From NCBI GenBank assembly GCA_003140855.1, contig PLLF01000111.1:1-36410 (forward strand): DNA of 36,410 nucleotides. Direction: 5' to 3'. Both the position numbers and the translations under genes were made by a program. Positions 1-6,834 of this stretch are shown piece by piece. Each line of letters opens with the position of its first letter. Position 1 is the stretch's first letter. The notes below the pieces were generated by a model. It worked only from the letters and a program-made list of their open reading frames with translations, had not been told where the DNA came from and made no database searches. Origin of the DNA: Vulcanimicrobiota bacterium. GTDB lineage: Bacteria; Vulcanimicrobiota; Vulcanimicrobiia; Vulcanimicrobiales; Vulcanimicrobiaceae.

Positions 1-79
1 GGGGTGACCATTCGAGCGCGAATTCTCTGCGCATATGGTGGCCCCAACGGAATTCGAATGCGTTGTTGGCTGACGAACG

Positions 80-223
80 GTGTTCGACGGTGTTCACGGT
101 GTTTACCCAGCCGCGAAAGAACTTCGGGCCCTTCTGTTGCGCCTTGCCGAAGGTTATCCGCAATACACACAAGTTAAAGAGTCGCGCCGCCTCAGACCAA
201 GACGTCGAAACAAACCGCTGTGA
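80..223 (+). CDS. possible small ORF or 3' remnant, unrecognised
   Basis: An open frame runs from a GTG at 80 to a TGA at 221-223 and overlaps the GTG start of the next gene in a GTGA. The product would be about 47 residues and ends in a strongly basic tail (KESRRLRPRRRNKPL). The composition is protein-like and the coupling to the nucleotidyltransferase-like gene suggests a small partner, or the 3' end of a longer gene broken by a frameshift near 71-80, where a TGA closes the frame. I recognise no family. Positions 1-79 hold nothing else I can support. Confidence 0.2.
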   Translation: MFDGVHGVYPAAKELRALLLRLAEGYPQYTQVKESRRLRPRRRNKPL

Positions 224-776
224 TCGGGCCAAACGCCACGCTCGAGAATGTATGCTTTGCGGTCGCCGCCGCGCTCAACGCGCGCGGAATATCCGGGGTA
301 TTAACGGGCGGCAGTACGGCTGCAATCTATGCGCCCGAGGCCTACATGTCAGATGACGCCGACTTTGTTTTAGATGCAAGCGATAAGCTAGCAGATGCCG
401 AGCTTGCGCTTCATTCAATCGGTTTTCAGCGGGTCGGAAAATCGCGGATTTTTTCCCATCCAAGCATCGCGTTTACAGTAGACTTACCCAAGGGGCCTCT
501 GGCAGTCGGCGGCGACTACGTTCAGGACACGTGCATCCTCGAACGCGGCGGCTTGCGCCTTCGGATTCTCACGCGCACCGATTGCGTGCGGGATCGCCTC
601 GCACATTTTTACTATTGGGATGACTACACCGCTCTTAATGCGGCCGTAGCGTTGCAAACAGGGGCATCGACGAAGTGGACATGGACTTTCTTCGCGATTG
701 GACCAGGCGTGAACCGGCCGAGCTTCTGGCTAAGTTTGCCGAGTTCGAACGCCGGCTTGGATTGAAACGGGCTTAA
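220..776 (+). pseudogene. nucleotidyltransferase-like protein (AbiEii/DUF6036-type), frameshifted
   Basis: The product resembles small nucleotidyltransferase-fold proteins found in AbiEii-like toxin families. Near the N-terminus there is a glycine pair followed by a small residue (LTGGSTA, residues 28-34) and then an acidic cluster (SDDADFVLD, about residues 44-52), the arrangement expected of the metal-binding loop. The start is the GTG at 220, which overlaps the preceding stop. The starting frame stays open to 765, but after about residue 147 it turns into unlikely sequence. Another frame then gives a credible helical C-terminus (DEVDMDFLRDWTRREPAE onward) ending at a TAA at 774-776. The switch lies at the four-G run 661-664, and one additional G would restore a single protein of about 185 residues. 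It is therefore either a pseudogene or a sequencing indel. Role in toxin-antitoxin biology is inference only. Confidence 0.55.
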
Positions 777-841
777 CGCCCCTCGCCGTCGTACGCTCGT
801 TCAAAGCATCGATATCGAGTTTTTCTATTTTTTGCATTGTA

Positions 842-1237
842 TTACGATCGAACCTCAGGCGAGACTTGGCTAACAAAGAGCGGCGAGAAATATGCGCGCA
901 ACGGCCACGCGACGACAAGCCACAGTAGCACTGTGAGCAATGCCAGCGGAATCGTGGCGATCTGCATCGTGAGGTGGTAGGCCAAGATATTCGCCAGAAC
1001 CGCGGCCAGCGTCACGATCGCCAAGGGGACGAACCGGTTCGTTAGCAGCATGATTCCCGTGATAACTTGGACGCCGGACGTGAACCAAATGTAGTGTGAC
1101 GTGATCATCGGTGTTAGCCATTGGAGGGCGATGCCCGGTGGCGGCGGAGCGGGAATGAACGGGTGAAATCCGTTGAGGCCGATGACCAAAAATATCAGCC
1201 CGAGCAACAATCGTGCGGCAACAAAAATGATTTTCAT
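842..1237 (-). CDS. DoxX-like membrane protein
   Basis: A 131-residue protein with four hydrophobic segments (about residues 3-21, 53-68, 70-90 and 94-112) in the size range of the DoxX/DUF417-like inner-membrane family. The N-terminus MKIIFVAARLLLGLIFLVIG reads directly into the first membrane helix, which supports the ATG at 1235-1237. A longer open frame extends upstream to 1753, but that part is antisense to the cupin gene and is not protein-like. Function is unknown for most DoxX-like proteins; some are linked to redox or thiol stress. It is divergent from the cupin gene and convergent with the broken nucleotidyltransferase gene. No Shine-Dalgarno sequence is evident, which fits the leaderless promoter described separately. 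Confidence 0.7.
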   Translation of the reverse strand: MKIIFVAARLLLGLIFLVIGLNGFHPFIPAPPPPGIALQWLTPMITSHYIWFTSGVQVITGIMLLTNRFVPLAIVTLAAVLANILAYHLTMQIATIPLALLTVLLWLVVAWPLRAYFSPLFVSQVSPEVRS

Positions 1238-1244
1238 AGGTCCG

Positions 1245-1250
1245 ATTATA
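1245..1250 (-). promoter_or_regulatory. -10 box (TATAAT), possible leaderless promoter of the DoxX-like gene
   Basis: The minus strand reads TATAAT, then seven bases, then the ATG at 1237. A consensus -10 at this distance would start transcription at or beside the A of the ATG, giving a leaderless mRNA. There is no convincing -35 hexamer at 16-18 bases and no Shine-Dalgarno sequence. Confidence 0.45.
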
Positions 1251-1300
1251 CCCATAAACCTGTCGTCAGGAGATCGGCCGATGATTACGAACTCTGCGCC

Positions 1301-1780
1301 ATGCGCAAAGTGAACACGAATGAACTCGAAGAGCTCACCTGGGCGTCTCCAAAAGGAAAGTTCAGCGGCTCGGGCATTCAAGTCTCCGAGGCGTTGGGAC
1401 GCAAGCCAAAATCGACCGACCTGCGCGAACGTCATCCTTTTGACATCGAGATTGCGCGCATTGCGCCCGGAAAGTTTCCCTTTCCGTATCACTCGCACAG
1501 CATGCAATGGGAGTTCTATCACGTGATCTCGGGCAAAGGCACCGTACGGCACAAAGGCGGGACGACCGCCATCGAACCGGGCGACGCGTTCATCTTCGAG
1601 CCCGATCAGCCCCATCAACTGATCAATGACGGAAACGAAGACCTGGTGCTCTACGTCGTGGCCGATAATCCGATCGGAGAATCGTGCCACTATCCCGACA
1701 GCCAAAAATGGGTCGTCTATTCGCCGGAGCGGCGGATGATGCGCTCCGAACACCTCGACTATTACGACGGCGAAGAGTAA
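1301..1780 (+). CDS. cupin-domain protein
   Basis: A 159-residue single-domain cupin. Cupin motif 1 is seen as HSHSMQWEFYHVISGKG (two His, then Glu four residues on, then the closing Gly) and motif 2 as GDAFIFEPDQPHQLIN (Gly, Pro, His, Asn). Together these supply the usual three-His, one-Glu metal site. Enzyme-like activity (isomerase, dioxygenase or sugar binding) cannot be decided from the fold. The ATG at 1301 was chosen because the upstream extension is low-complexity and antisense to the DoxX-like gene; the GTG at 1310 is an alternative. The gene ends one base short of the stop of the convergent antiporter gene, leaving no room for a separate terminator. Confidence 0.75.
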   Translation: MRKVNTNELEELTWASPKGKFSGSGIQVSEALGRKPKSTDLRERHPFDIEIARIAPGKFPFPYHSHSMQWEFYHVISGKGTVRHKGGTTAIEPGDAFIFEPDQPHQLINDGNEDLVLYVVADNPIGESCHYPDSQKWVVYSPERRMMRSEHLDYYDGEE

Positions 1781-1781
1781 T

Positions 1782-3383
1782 TCATCCGTCCGGATCGATA
1801 TCCGTGTGTCCGGTGGTGCTGAGCAAGCTGATCTCTTCGTCTTCTAGGTCCAGCAGCGCTTGGATTCGCCGCATCACCGTGTTGTCGATCTTTCCACGGT
1901 TGCGCAAGCGGACAAGTTCTTCGCGCTGAACGCCTAGCAGGTCGCGTTCGATCTCGCGGTAGAGCGAGGTGACGCGCCGGCGATATTGCTCGCCTTCCTT
2001 GGCGTCCGCGAACTCGCGCCAGCGCGACCGATGATGCCTCTGCAGCGTGGCGACGATGGGAGCCGGAATTTTGCATGTTTGCCGTAGCGCCGCAAGCCGG
2101 ATGAGCGCGACGCGCGCGATCCGCGAGAGGGCCAAACGTTCCTCGCGCTCGTCGGCACCGTCGTCGCGCACGCGCAAAACGCGCAGGAGCCACGGTAGCG
2201 ATCCGCCTTGGCCGACCAGCGTTGCAAGCAGCACCGCGAAGGTCAAGAAAATGATCAGACTGCGCTGCGGAAACGGCCCCGCCCCGATCGTCAACGGCAA
2301 CGCCAGCGCGGCCGCGAGCGAGATCCCGCCGCGCATTCCGCTCCAGGCGAGTACGCTGACGTGAGCCCAGTCCGCTTTGCCTCTTTCGTGCTCGGGTTCG
2401 TTGGTGATCGGCAGAAGCGCTTGCGTGAACACCCACGCAATCCGCACGAGGATCACGGTCGCGCAAACCGCTGCTGCCAGCCAAAGTAAGTGACCGGTAG
2501 AATACTGCGACAGACTCGTGATGATCGGATGGAATTGCAAACCGACGAGCACGAAGATGAAAGCGTTCACGACGAAGACGATCGTGACCCAAAAACCGGT
2601 CGCGCGCTGGCGCGCGCGCGGCGTTAAAACGCGCGGCGTAAAACGGCTGACGAAGAGTCCAGCCACGACGACCGCCAGCACTCCGGAGACTTTGAAATGA
2701 TAGGCCGGCAGATACGCCAGATACGGCGCCATCAGCGAAATGATCGGCTGCAGCTCGTCGTCGCGCGTAAAATGCCAAGCGATTACGACGACCGCGCCGG
2801 CCGCAAATCCGATCGCCGTTGCCGCGACGATCGAAATCACGAGCTGCTCGAGCGCTTGGCCGATCGTGAAAACCTGTCCGAGGACCGCGCCGATCGCGAC
2901 CGCGTAAATGATCAGCGACGTCGCGTCGTTGACCAAACTTTCGCCTTCGATGGTCGCGATGAGATGGCGCGGTACGTGCAGTTTGTCGGCGAGGCTCGCG
3001 AAGGCGACTTCGTCGGTCGAGGAGACGATCGCGCCAAGGACCAGCGCTGCCGGCCACCCTATGCTCGGATCGACTTTATGCGCGATGAACGCGACCGCCA
3101 CGGTCGTGGCGATGACCAATCCGAAAGCCAATTGGAAGATCCACGCTGCGCCTGCGCGGAAACCGCTGGTCGGCGCCGTAACGCTTTCCCAATAGAGCAG
3201 CGGCGGTAGGAATACCAAGAATACGAGGTCCGGGCGCATTTGCGCCAGCGGAACGCCGGGAATGTAGCCAATCGCGATTCCACCCAGGACGAGCAGGATC
3301 GGATACGCTACGCCGATGCGTTTGGCAAGCGCGACCAGAACGAGAATCGCGACGGCGATGACCGCCAGCGCGGCGACGCTCAT
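1782..3383 (-). CDS. Na+/H+ antiporter, CPA1/NhaP family
   Basis: A 533-residue cation/proton antiporter. About twelve hydrophobic segments occupy residues 1-400, followed by a hydrophilic cytoplasmic tail of about 130 residues rich in Arg and Glu. CPA1 signatures are visible: the unwound-helix motif SSTDEVAF (Thr123-Asp124), the ND motif in GESLVNDATSL (Asn152-Asp153) and the late helix GMRGGISLAAALALP with its Arg. SSTDEV replaces the commoner SPTDPV. The ATG at 3383 lies 14 bases after the redoxin stop, so it is probably the last gene of the peroxiredoxin-redoxin operon. It would exchange internal Na+ (or K+) for H+ in the inner membrane for pH and salt balance. The ion preference cannot be read from sequence. 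Confidence 0.88.
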   Translation of the reverse strand: MSVAALAVIAVAILVLVALAKRIGVAYPILLVLGGIAIGYIPGVPLAQMRPDLVFLVFLPPLLYWESVTAPTSGFRAGAAWIFQLAFGLVIATTVAVAFIAHKVDPSIGWPAALVLGAIVSSTDEVAFASLADKLHVPRHLIATIEGESLVNDATSLIIYAVAIGAVLGQVFTIGQALEQLVISIVAATAIGFAAGAVVVIAWHFTRDDELQPIISLMAPYLAYLPAYHFKVSGVLAVVVAGLFVSRFTPRVLTPRARQRATGFWVTIVFVVNAFIFVLVGLQFHPIITSLSQYSTGHLLWLAAAVCATVILVRIAWVFTQALLPITNEPEHERGKADWAHVSVLAWSGMRGGISLAAALALPLTIGAGPFPQRSLIIFLTFAVLLATLVGQGGSLPWLLRVLRVRDDGADEREERLALSRIARVALIRLAALRQTCKIPAPIVATLQRHHRSRWREFADAKEGEQYRRRVTSLYREIERDLLGVQREELVRLRNRGKIDNTVMRRIQALLDLEDEEISLLSTTGHTDIDPDG

Positions 3384-3397
3384 CCCGCCGCTTTATA

Positions 3398-3859
3398 TCA
3401 TTGCAGGACTTCGTCCTCGGCCGGCTCGGTGATCACGCGAGCGATCGCCGCCTCCAGGCGATCGTGCCCCTTGTCGCCCGCCTGAAAGTGGCGCAGTTCG
3501 TGCCGGCGGTTGAAGACATAATATGAAGGAACGAACCGATTTTGAAACCGCTCGACGAGCGTGTGCTCGTTATCGATCGCGCATGGTTGCGTGAAACCCA
3601 TCTCTTCGAGCGCGTCCTTCCGAACGACTTCGACGTCGAGTTCCGCCTCCGAACGCGGCTGATGAACTGCGATGAAGACCATGCCTTCCTTGCCGAAGCG
3701 CTCGCGCCAGATTTTCAGTTGGTCGGCGGCATTGTGGCAAAGATGACACGTGATGGACCAAAAGTGCACGAGCACCGGAAAGCCGCGCAGCTCTTCGGGC
3801 TTCGGCTCGCCGTTGATCCAAGTTGAAACCCCCTCCAGCGACGGGAGAGGGCTGCGCAT
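3398..3859 (-). CDS. TlpA/DipZ-like thioredoxin-fold protein
   Basis: A thioredoxin-fold redoxin of about 153 residues with the active-site region FWSITCHLCH, a CxxC site in an unusual CHLC form, where ordinary thioredoxin has WCGPC. Following segments (FIAVHQPRSE, then VPSYYVFN with the cis-Pro region) match TlpA/DipZ-like redoxins. No signal peptide is evident, so it is probably cytoplasmic. The start is uncertain. The ATG at 3859 leaves an 11-base gap after ahpC; a TTG at 3865 is better spaced from the AAAAGG overlapping the ahpC stop. It lies directly downstream of the 2-Cys peroxiredoxin and may reduce it or act as an independent thiol oxidoreductase (inference). Confidence 0.75.
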   Translation of the reverse strand: MRSPLPSLEGVSTWINGEPKPEELRGFPVLVHFWSITCHLCHNAADQLKIWRERFGKEGMVFIAVHQPRSEAELDVEVVRKDALEEMGFTQPCAIDNEHTLVERFQNRFVPSYYVFNRRHELRHFQAGDKGHDRLEAAIARVITEPAEDEVLQ

Positions 3860-3870
3860 CCGCAAAGGCG

Positions 3871-4425
3871 CTAGACCTTTTGCAACAGAGCTTTGCCGGG
3901 CTTCCACTCGGCCGGGCACAGGCCGCCGGTTTGCAGCGCCTGCAACACGCGGATTGTCTCCTCGACGCTGCGGCCGACGTTGTCGTCGGTCACGACCGCG
4001 TACTTGAGGACGCCTTCCGGATCGATGATGAAGAGGCCGCGTTGCGCCGCGCCGCTGCTTTCATTGAGCACGCCGTACGCACGCGCGGTCTCCTTGGTGA
4101 AATCGGCAACGAGCGGATACTTGAGTCCCGCAATTCCATTTTTTTCGCGCGGCGTATTGATCCACGCCCAGTGACTGAATACCGAATCGGTCGAAGCGCC
4201 GACGATTTCGCAATCGATTTTTTTGAACTCGTCGTAGCGATCCGAGAGCGCCGTTATCTCAGTCGGGCAAACGAACGTAAAGTCGAGGGGATAGAAGAAA
4301 AATACCAGCCAGCGGCCATTGTAATCGGAGAGCGAGATCTCTTTTCCAAGGTCCTTCGAGCTGGTCGCACCCTTGGTGCTCTTGAGTTTGAAATCGGGGG
4401 CGGGCTTGCCAACCTGTGCCAACAT
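3871..4425 (-). CDS. ahpC: typical 2-Cys peroxiredoxin (AhpC/TSA family)
   Basis: A 184-residue cytoplasmic peroxiredoxin that reduces hydrogen peroxide and organic peroxides. The peroxidatic site is DFTFVCPTEI with Cys53, and the resolving site is GGLCPAEWKPG with Cys170, so it is a complete typical 2-Cys enzyme of normal length. The C-terminal region ends soon after the resolving Cys and I see no YF motif of sensitive eukaryote-type enzymes. It is the first gene of a minus-strand run with a redoxin and an antiporter. A promoter and an overlapping Fur/PerR-like palindrome lie upstream, consistent with peroxide- or iron-responsive control. The symbol is used in the broad family sense; no ahpF is nearby. 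Confidence 0.92.
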   Translation of the reverse strand: MLAQVGKPAPDFKLKSTKGATSSKDLGKEISLSDYNGRWLVFFFYPLDFTFVCPTEITALSDRYDEFKKIDCEIVGASTDSVFSHWAWINTPREKNGIAGLKYPLVADFTKETARAYGVLNESSGAAQRGLFIIDPEGVLKYAVVTDDNVGRSVEETIRVLQALQTGGLCPAEWKPGKALLQKV

Positions 4426-4467
4426 GAACGGTCACTTTCTATTTTAAGCGGAGTGGGCTGAGGTCAG

Positions 4468-4495
4468 ATTCTACCCCAAAACGGCCAAAAGTGAA
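4468..4495 (-). promoter_or_regulatory. putative sigma70-type promoter of the ahpC operon
   Basis: On the minus strand, TTCACT (4490-4495) and TAGAAT (4468-4473) are separated by 16 bases. The -10 matches consensus in 5 of 6 positions and the -35 in 4 of 6. The predicted leader is about 35 bases before the ahpC ATG at 4425. It is the only promoter-like pair I find in this interval. Confidence 0.4.
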
Positions 4496-4506
4496 AATGA
4501 CTTTCA
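4492..4506. promoter_or_regulatory. Fur/PerR-like 7-1-7 inverted repeat
   Basis: TGAAAATGACTTTCA is a 15-base inverted repeat with a single mismatched pair. Its layout (7-1-7, TGA...TCA ends) closely resembles Fur-superfamily operators such as TGATAATNATTATCA. It overlaps the predicted -35 of the ahpC promoter, where a bound repressor would block polymerase. The identity of the regulator (Fur, PerR or Zur) cannot be told from the site. Confidence 0.4.
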
Positions 4507-4564
4507 TATGGGTTCGGGGGTGTCGTCCGCCGCCACGGGCATGTTTAGTGGCGTCAGCCGACAA

Positions 4565-4617
4565 CCCCAAACCCCTTCACAGCTGGAGACAAGCCACGAA
4601 ACCCCGTGGCATTGGGG
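4565..4617 (+). other. nested inverted repeats upstream of the small basic protein
   Basis: GCCACG (4593-4598) and CGTGGC (4605-4610) form a perfect 6-bp stem with a six-base loop. It is enclosed by CCCCAA (4565-4570) and TTGGGG (4612-4617). The structure ends 15 bases before the ATG at 4633 and is not followed by a U tract, so it would be a leader structure and not a terminator. The 4426-4632 interval otherwise holds only the divergent ahpC promoter region. Confidence 0.3.
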
Positions 4618-4632
4618 ACAATCATAGAGACG

Positions 4633-4842
4633 ATGGCAAGAACGCGAAAAGGCGGGGACCCCGGAGCCAAGCGCTTCCAGGCGACCCTCGCGAATCTCAA
4701 GCACACCCGGCCCAAAGCCGAAGAGGCCTCGGCGCCCGCGCCGGAGCCGGCGGTCGTCGAGAGCGAGGTTCCGAAAGCCGAGCCGCCCCAGCGTGCCCTG
4801 AGCCCGGCGAAGCGTGCGCAGGCCAAGACCAAGCTGCGCTGA
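4633..4842 (+). CDS. small basic Ala/Pro/Lys-rich protein, unrecognised
   Basis: A 69-residue protein starting MARTRKGGDPGAKRF. It has a basic N-terminus, a Pro/Ala/Glu-rich middle (about residues 30-55) and a basic end (PAKRAQAKTKLR). The composition suggests a disordered nucleic-acid-associated protein, but I recognise no family. The ATG at 4633 was chosen over the GTG at 4606 because the extension adds nothing protein-like. It lies 19 bases upstream of the aminopeptidase gene in the same direction and may share its transcript. Confidence 0.5.
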   Translation: MARTRKGGDPGAKRFQATLANLKHTRPKAEEASAPAPEPAVVESEVPKAEPPQRALSPAKRAQAKTKLR

Positions 4843-4861
4843 CCGCGAAATAGCCCCAAGA

Positions 4862-6256
4862 ATGGACACGCACAAAATTGAGCCGGCGGCTCCCACGCGG
4901 GCCAGCCACGATCCCGATACGCCCCAAGGCTTGGTCGACTTCATGTCGAGCGGCTGGCTGGAGGCGCCGATCACCATCGCCCGCCCCAAACAAACCGAGC
5001 GATTCGCCGAACGGCGCGCGCAGCTCGCGCGCGATTTTCCGGATGCAGTCTTAGTCATTCCGGCGGGCCAGGAAAAAGTGCGGTCCAACGACACGAACTA
5101 TCGCTTCCGATCCTCGAGCGATTTCGCATACTTGGTTGGACCGGGCGAAGCAGGTTCGACGCTCGTGCTCGAGCCGGCGAGCGGATCGCATCAGTCCGTG
5201 CTTTTCGTGCCCGCGCACAATCGCGGCGACAAGGCATTTTTCGCCGATCGCGCGCACGGCGAGCTGTGGGTCGGGCGTCACCGCGGCGTTGACGAAAGCC
5301 AACTCTTTTTCGGAGTCGACCAGTGCCGGCCGATGGATCAAACGCAGGCCTATTTGGACGAGCTGCGGTCGCGCGGCGCAACGATCCGCAACGTCGACGA
5401 GGACGCCGAGCTGGCCACGTATCTCGCGGAGATGCGGCTGATCAAAGACGAGTACGAGATCGGCGAGCTGCGCACGTGCGTCGAGATTACCAAACGCGGC
5501 TTCGAGGACATCATTCGCATTCTTCCGCGCGCCCGCTCAGAGCGAGAGGTTGAAGCCGCATTTTGGTCGCGGGCGCGAATCGAAGCCAATGACGTCGGCT
5601 ATTCGACGATCGCCGCCGGCGGCGAGCACGCATGCACGCTGCACTGGATTCGCAATCACGGCGAGCTGCGTCAAGGCGATCTGTTGCTCGTCGATGCGGG
5701 CGTCGAAGCGGAATCGCTCTACACTGCAGACGTCACGCGAACGCTTCCCATGAACGGACGGTTTAACGCAGAGCAGCGCGTCGTATACGATCTCGTGTAC
5801 GAAGCGCAGCGCGCGGCCTTCGCGCAGGTCAAGCCCGGCAACGACTTCCTGGAACCGCACCGGGCCGCGATGCGCGTATTGGCACGAGGCTTGATCGACT
5901 TGGGCATTCTAAAATGCTCGCTCGAAGAAGCGCTCGACCCACAAAAACAATATTACCGGCGCTACACACTGCACGGAACTAGTCACATGCTGGGCATCGA
6001 CGTGCACGACTGCGCCAAAGCGCGCACCGAAAACTACCGGTACGGAAAGCTGAAAACAGGCATGGCGCTCACCGTTGAGCCCGGACTTTATTTTCAGCCG
6101 GACGACGGCACGGTTCCCGAACGCTTCCGCGGGATCGGCGTTCGGATTGAAGATGACGTCGTGGTAACGGAGAGCGGTCACGAAAATCTCTCCGCGATAT
6201 TGCCCGCGGCCGCGAATGCGGTCGAAATGTGGATCGCGCAAATTCAAAGCAGGTAA
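4862..6256 (+). CDS. pepP: M24B aminopeptidase P (Xaa-Pro aminopeptidase)
   Basis: A 464-residue metallopeptidase that removes the N-terminal residue before a proline. An N-terminal AMP_N-type domain (about residues 35-190) precedes the pita-bread M24 domain. All five dinuclear metal ligands are present: Asp278 (LLLVDAGVE), Asp290 (TADVTRTLP), His375 (TSHMLGIDVHD), Glu406 (LTVEPGLYF) and Glu430 (VRIEDDVVV). The length and the GTSHMLG/DVHD region fit the long PepP class. The ATG at 4862 follows the small ORF; its Shine-Dalgarno sequence is weak, and a start further upstream would overlap that ORF. The gene is followed after two bases by the nicotinamidase gene, so the two are co-transcribed. 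The first 30 residues are a polar extension of unknown role. Confidence 0.9.
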   Translation: MDTHKIEPAAPTRASHDPDTPQGLVDFMSSGWLEAPITIARPKQTERFAERRAQLARDFPDAVLVIPAGQEKVRSNDTNYRFRSSSDFAYLVGPGEAGSTLVLEPASGSHQSVLFVPAHNRGDKAFFADRAHGELWVGRHRGVDESQLFFGVDQCRPMDQTQAYLDELRSRGATIRNVDEDAELATYLAEMRLIKDEYEIGELRTCVEITKRGFEDIIRILPRARSEREVEAAFWSRARIEANDVGYSTIAAGGEHACTLHWIRNHGELRQGDLLLVDAGVEAESLYTADVTRTLPMNGRFNAEQRVVYDLVYEAQRAAFAQVKPGNDFLEPHRAAMRVLARGLIDLGILKCSLEEALDPQKQYYRRYTLHGTSHMLGIDVHDCAKARTENYRYGKLKTGMALTVEPGLYFQPDDGTVPERFRGIGVRIEDDVVVTESGHENLSAILPAAANAVEMWIAQIQSR

Positions 6257-6258
6257 CG

Positions 6259-6834
6259 ATGCAAACCGTCGGATCGGGTGACGCGCTTATCGTCGTAGAC
6301 GTCCAAAACGATTTCTTGCCGGGCGGAGCGCTGCCGACGGCCGAAGGCACCCGTATCTTCGCGCCGCTCGAACGCGTGATGCCACTCTTTGCGTATGTCG
6401 TTGCCACGCGCGACTGGCATCCGAAAGAACATCCGCATTTCAAAGACTACGGCGGCACCTGGCCTTACCATTGCCTGCAGCACACGCACGGCGCCGGTTT
6501 CGCGCCGCAAATGAATCTCGCGTATGTCGACGAGATCTTGAGCAAAGGAACGATGCCCCCATGGCACGGCTATAGCGCGTTCGAAAACTCGGATTTAGCA
6601 GAGCGGCTGCGCGAGCGCGGCGTGCGCCGTATTTTCGTAGCCGGCTTGGCGACGGATTATTGCGTGAAGGAAACCGCGCTCGCATCGGTTCAGAGCGGAT
6701 TCGAAACGCTCGTGATCAGCGACGCGATCGCACCTGTGAACGTGCATCCGGGCGACGAAGCCGCCGCGACGGCGGAGATGGAGAAACAAGGCGTGCGCTT
6801 CGTAACGAGTGACGAGCTGCGCACCGCTGCATGA
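6259..6834 (+). CDS. pncA: nicotinamidase
   Basis: A 191-residue isochorismatase-fold amidase that converts nicotinamide to nicotinate in NAD+ salvage. The catalytic triad is visible as Asp14 (VVDVQNDF), Lys96 (LSKGT) and Cys135 (ATDYCVKE). The nicotinamidase-specific metal site is Asp52, His54 (RDWHP) and His71 (WPYHC), which separates it from plain isochorismatases. The ATG at 6259 sits two bases after the pepP stop and is preceded by GCAGGT at good spacing. It overlaps the downstream permease gene by four bases (ATGA), so the two products are likely translated together. Confidence 0.92.
   Translation: MQTVGSGDALIVVDVQNDFLPGGALPTAEGTRIFAPLERVMPLFAYVVATRDWHPKEHPHFKDYGGTWPYHCLQHTHGAGFAPQMNLAYVDEILSKGTMPPWHGYSAFENSDLAERLRERGVRRIFVAGLATDYCVKETALASVQSGFETLVISDAIAPVNVHPGDEAAATAEMEKQGVRFVTSDELRTAA

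Noticed and set aside
777-841. Terminator between the nucleotidyltransferase-like and DoxX-like genes
   Set aside because: T-rich runs and a short TCGATATCGA palindrome are present, but no stem with a usable loop forms directly before the T run.
1121-1300. Upstream extension of the cupin frame
   Set aside because: The extension is low-complexity and antisense to the DoxX-like gene; the cupin family N-terminus fits the ATG at 1301.
1238-1753. N-terminal extension of the DoxX-like frame (open to 1753 on the minus strand)
   Set aside because: It is antisense to a cupin with intact motifs, and the protein-like DoxX sequence begins only at the ATG at 1237.
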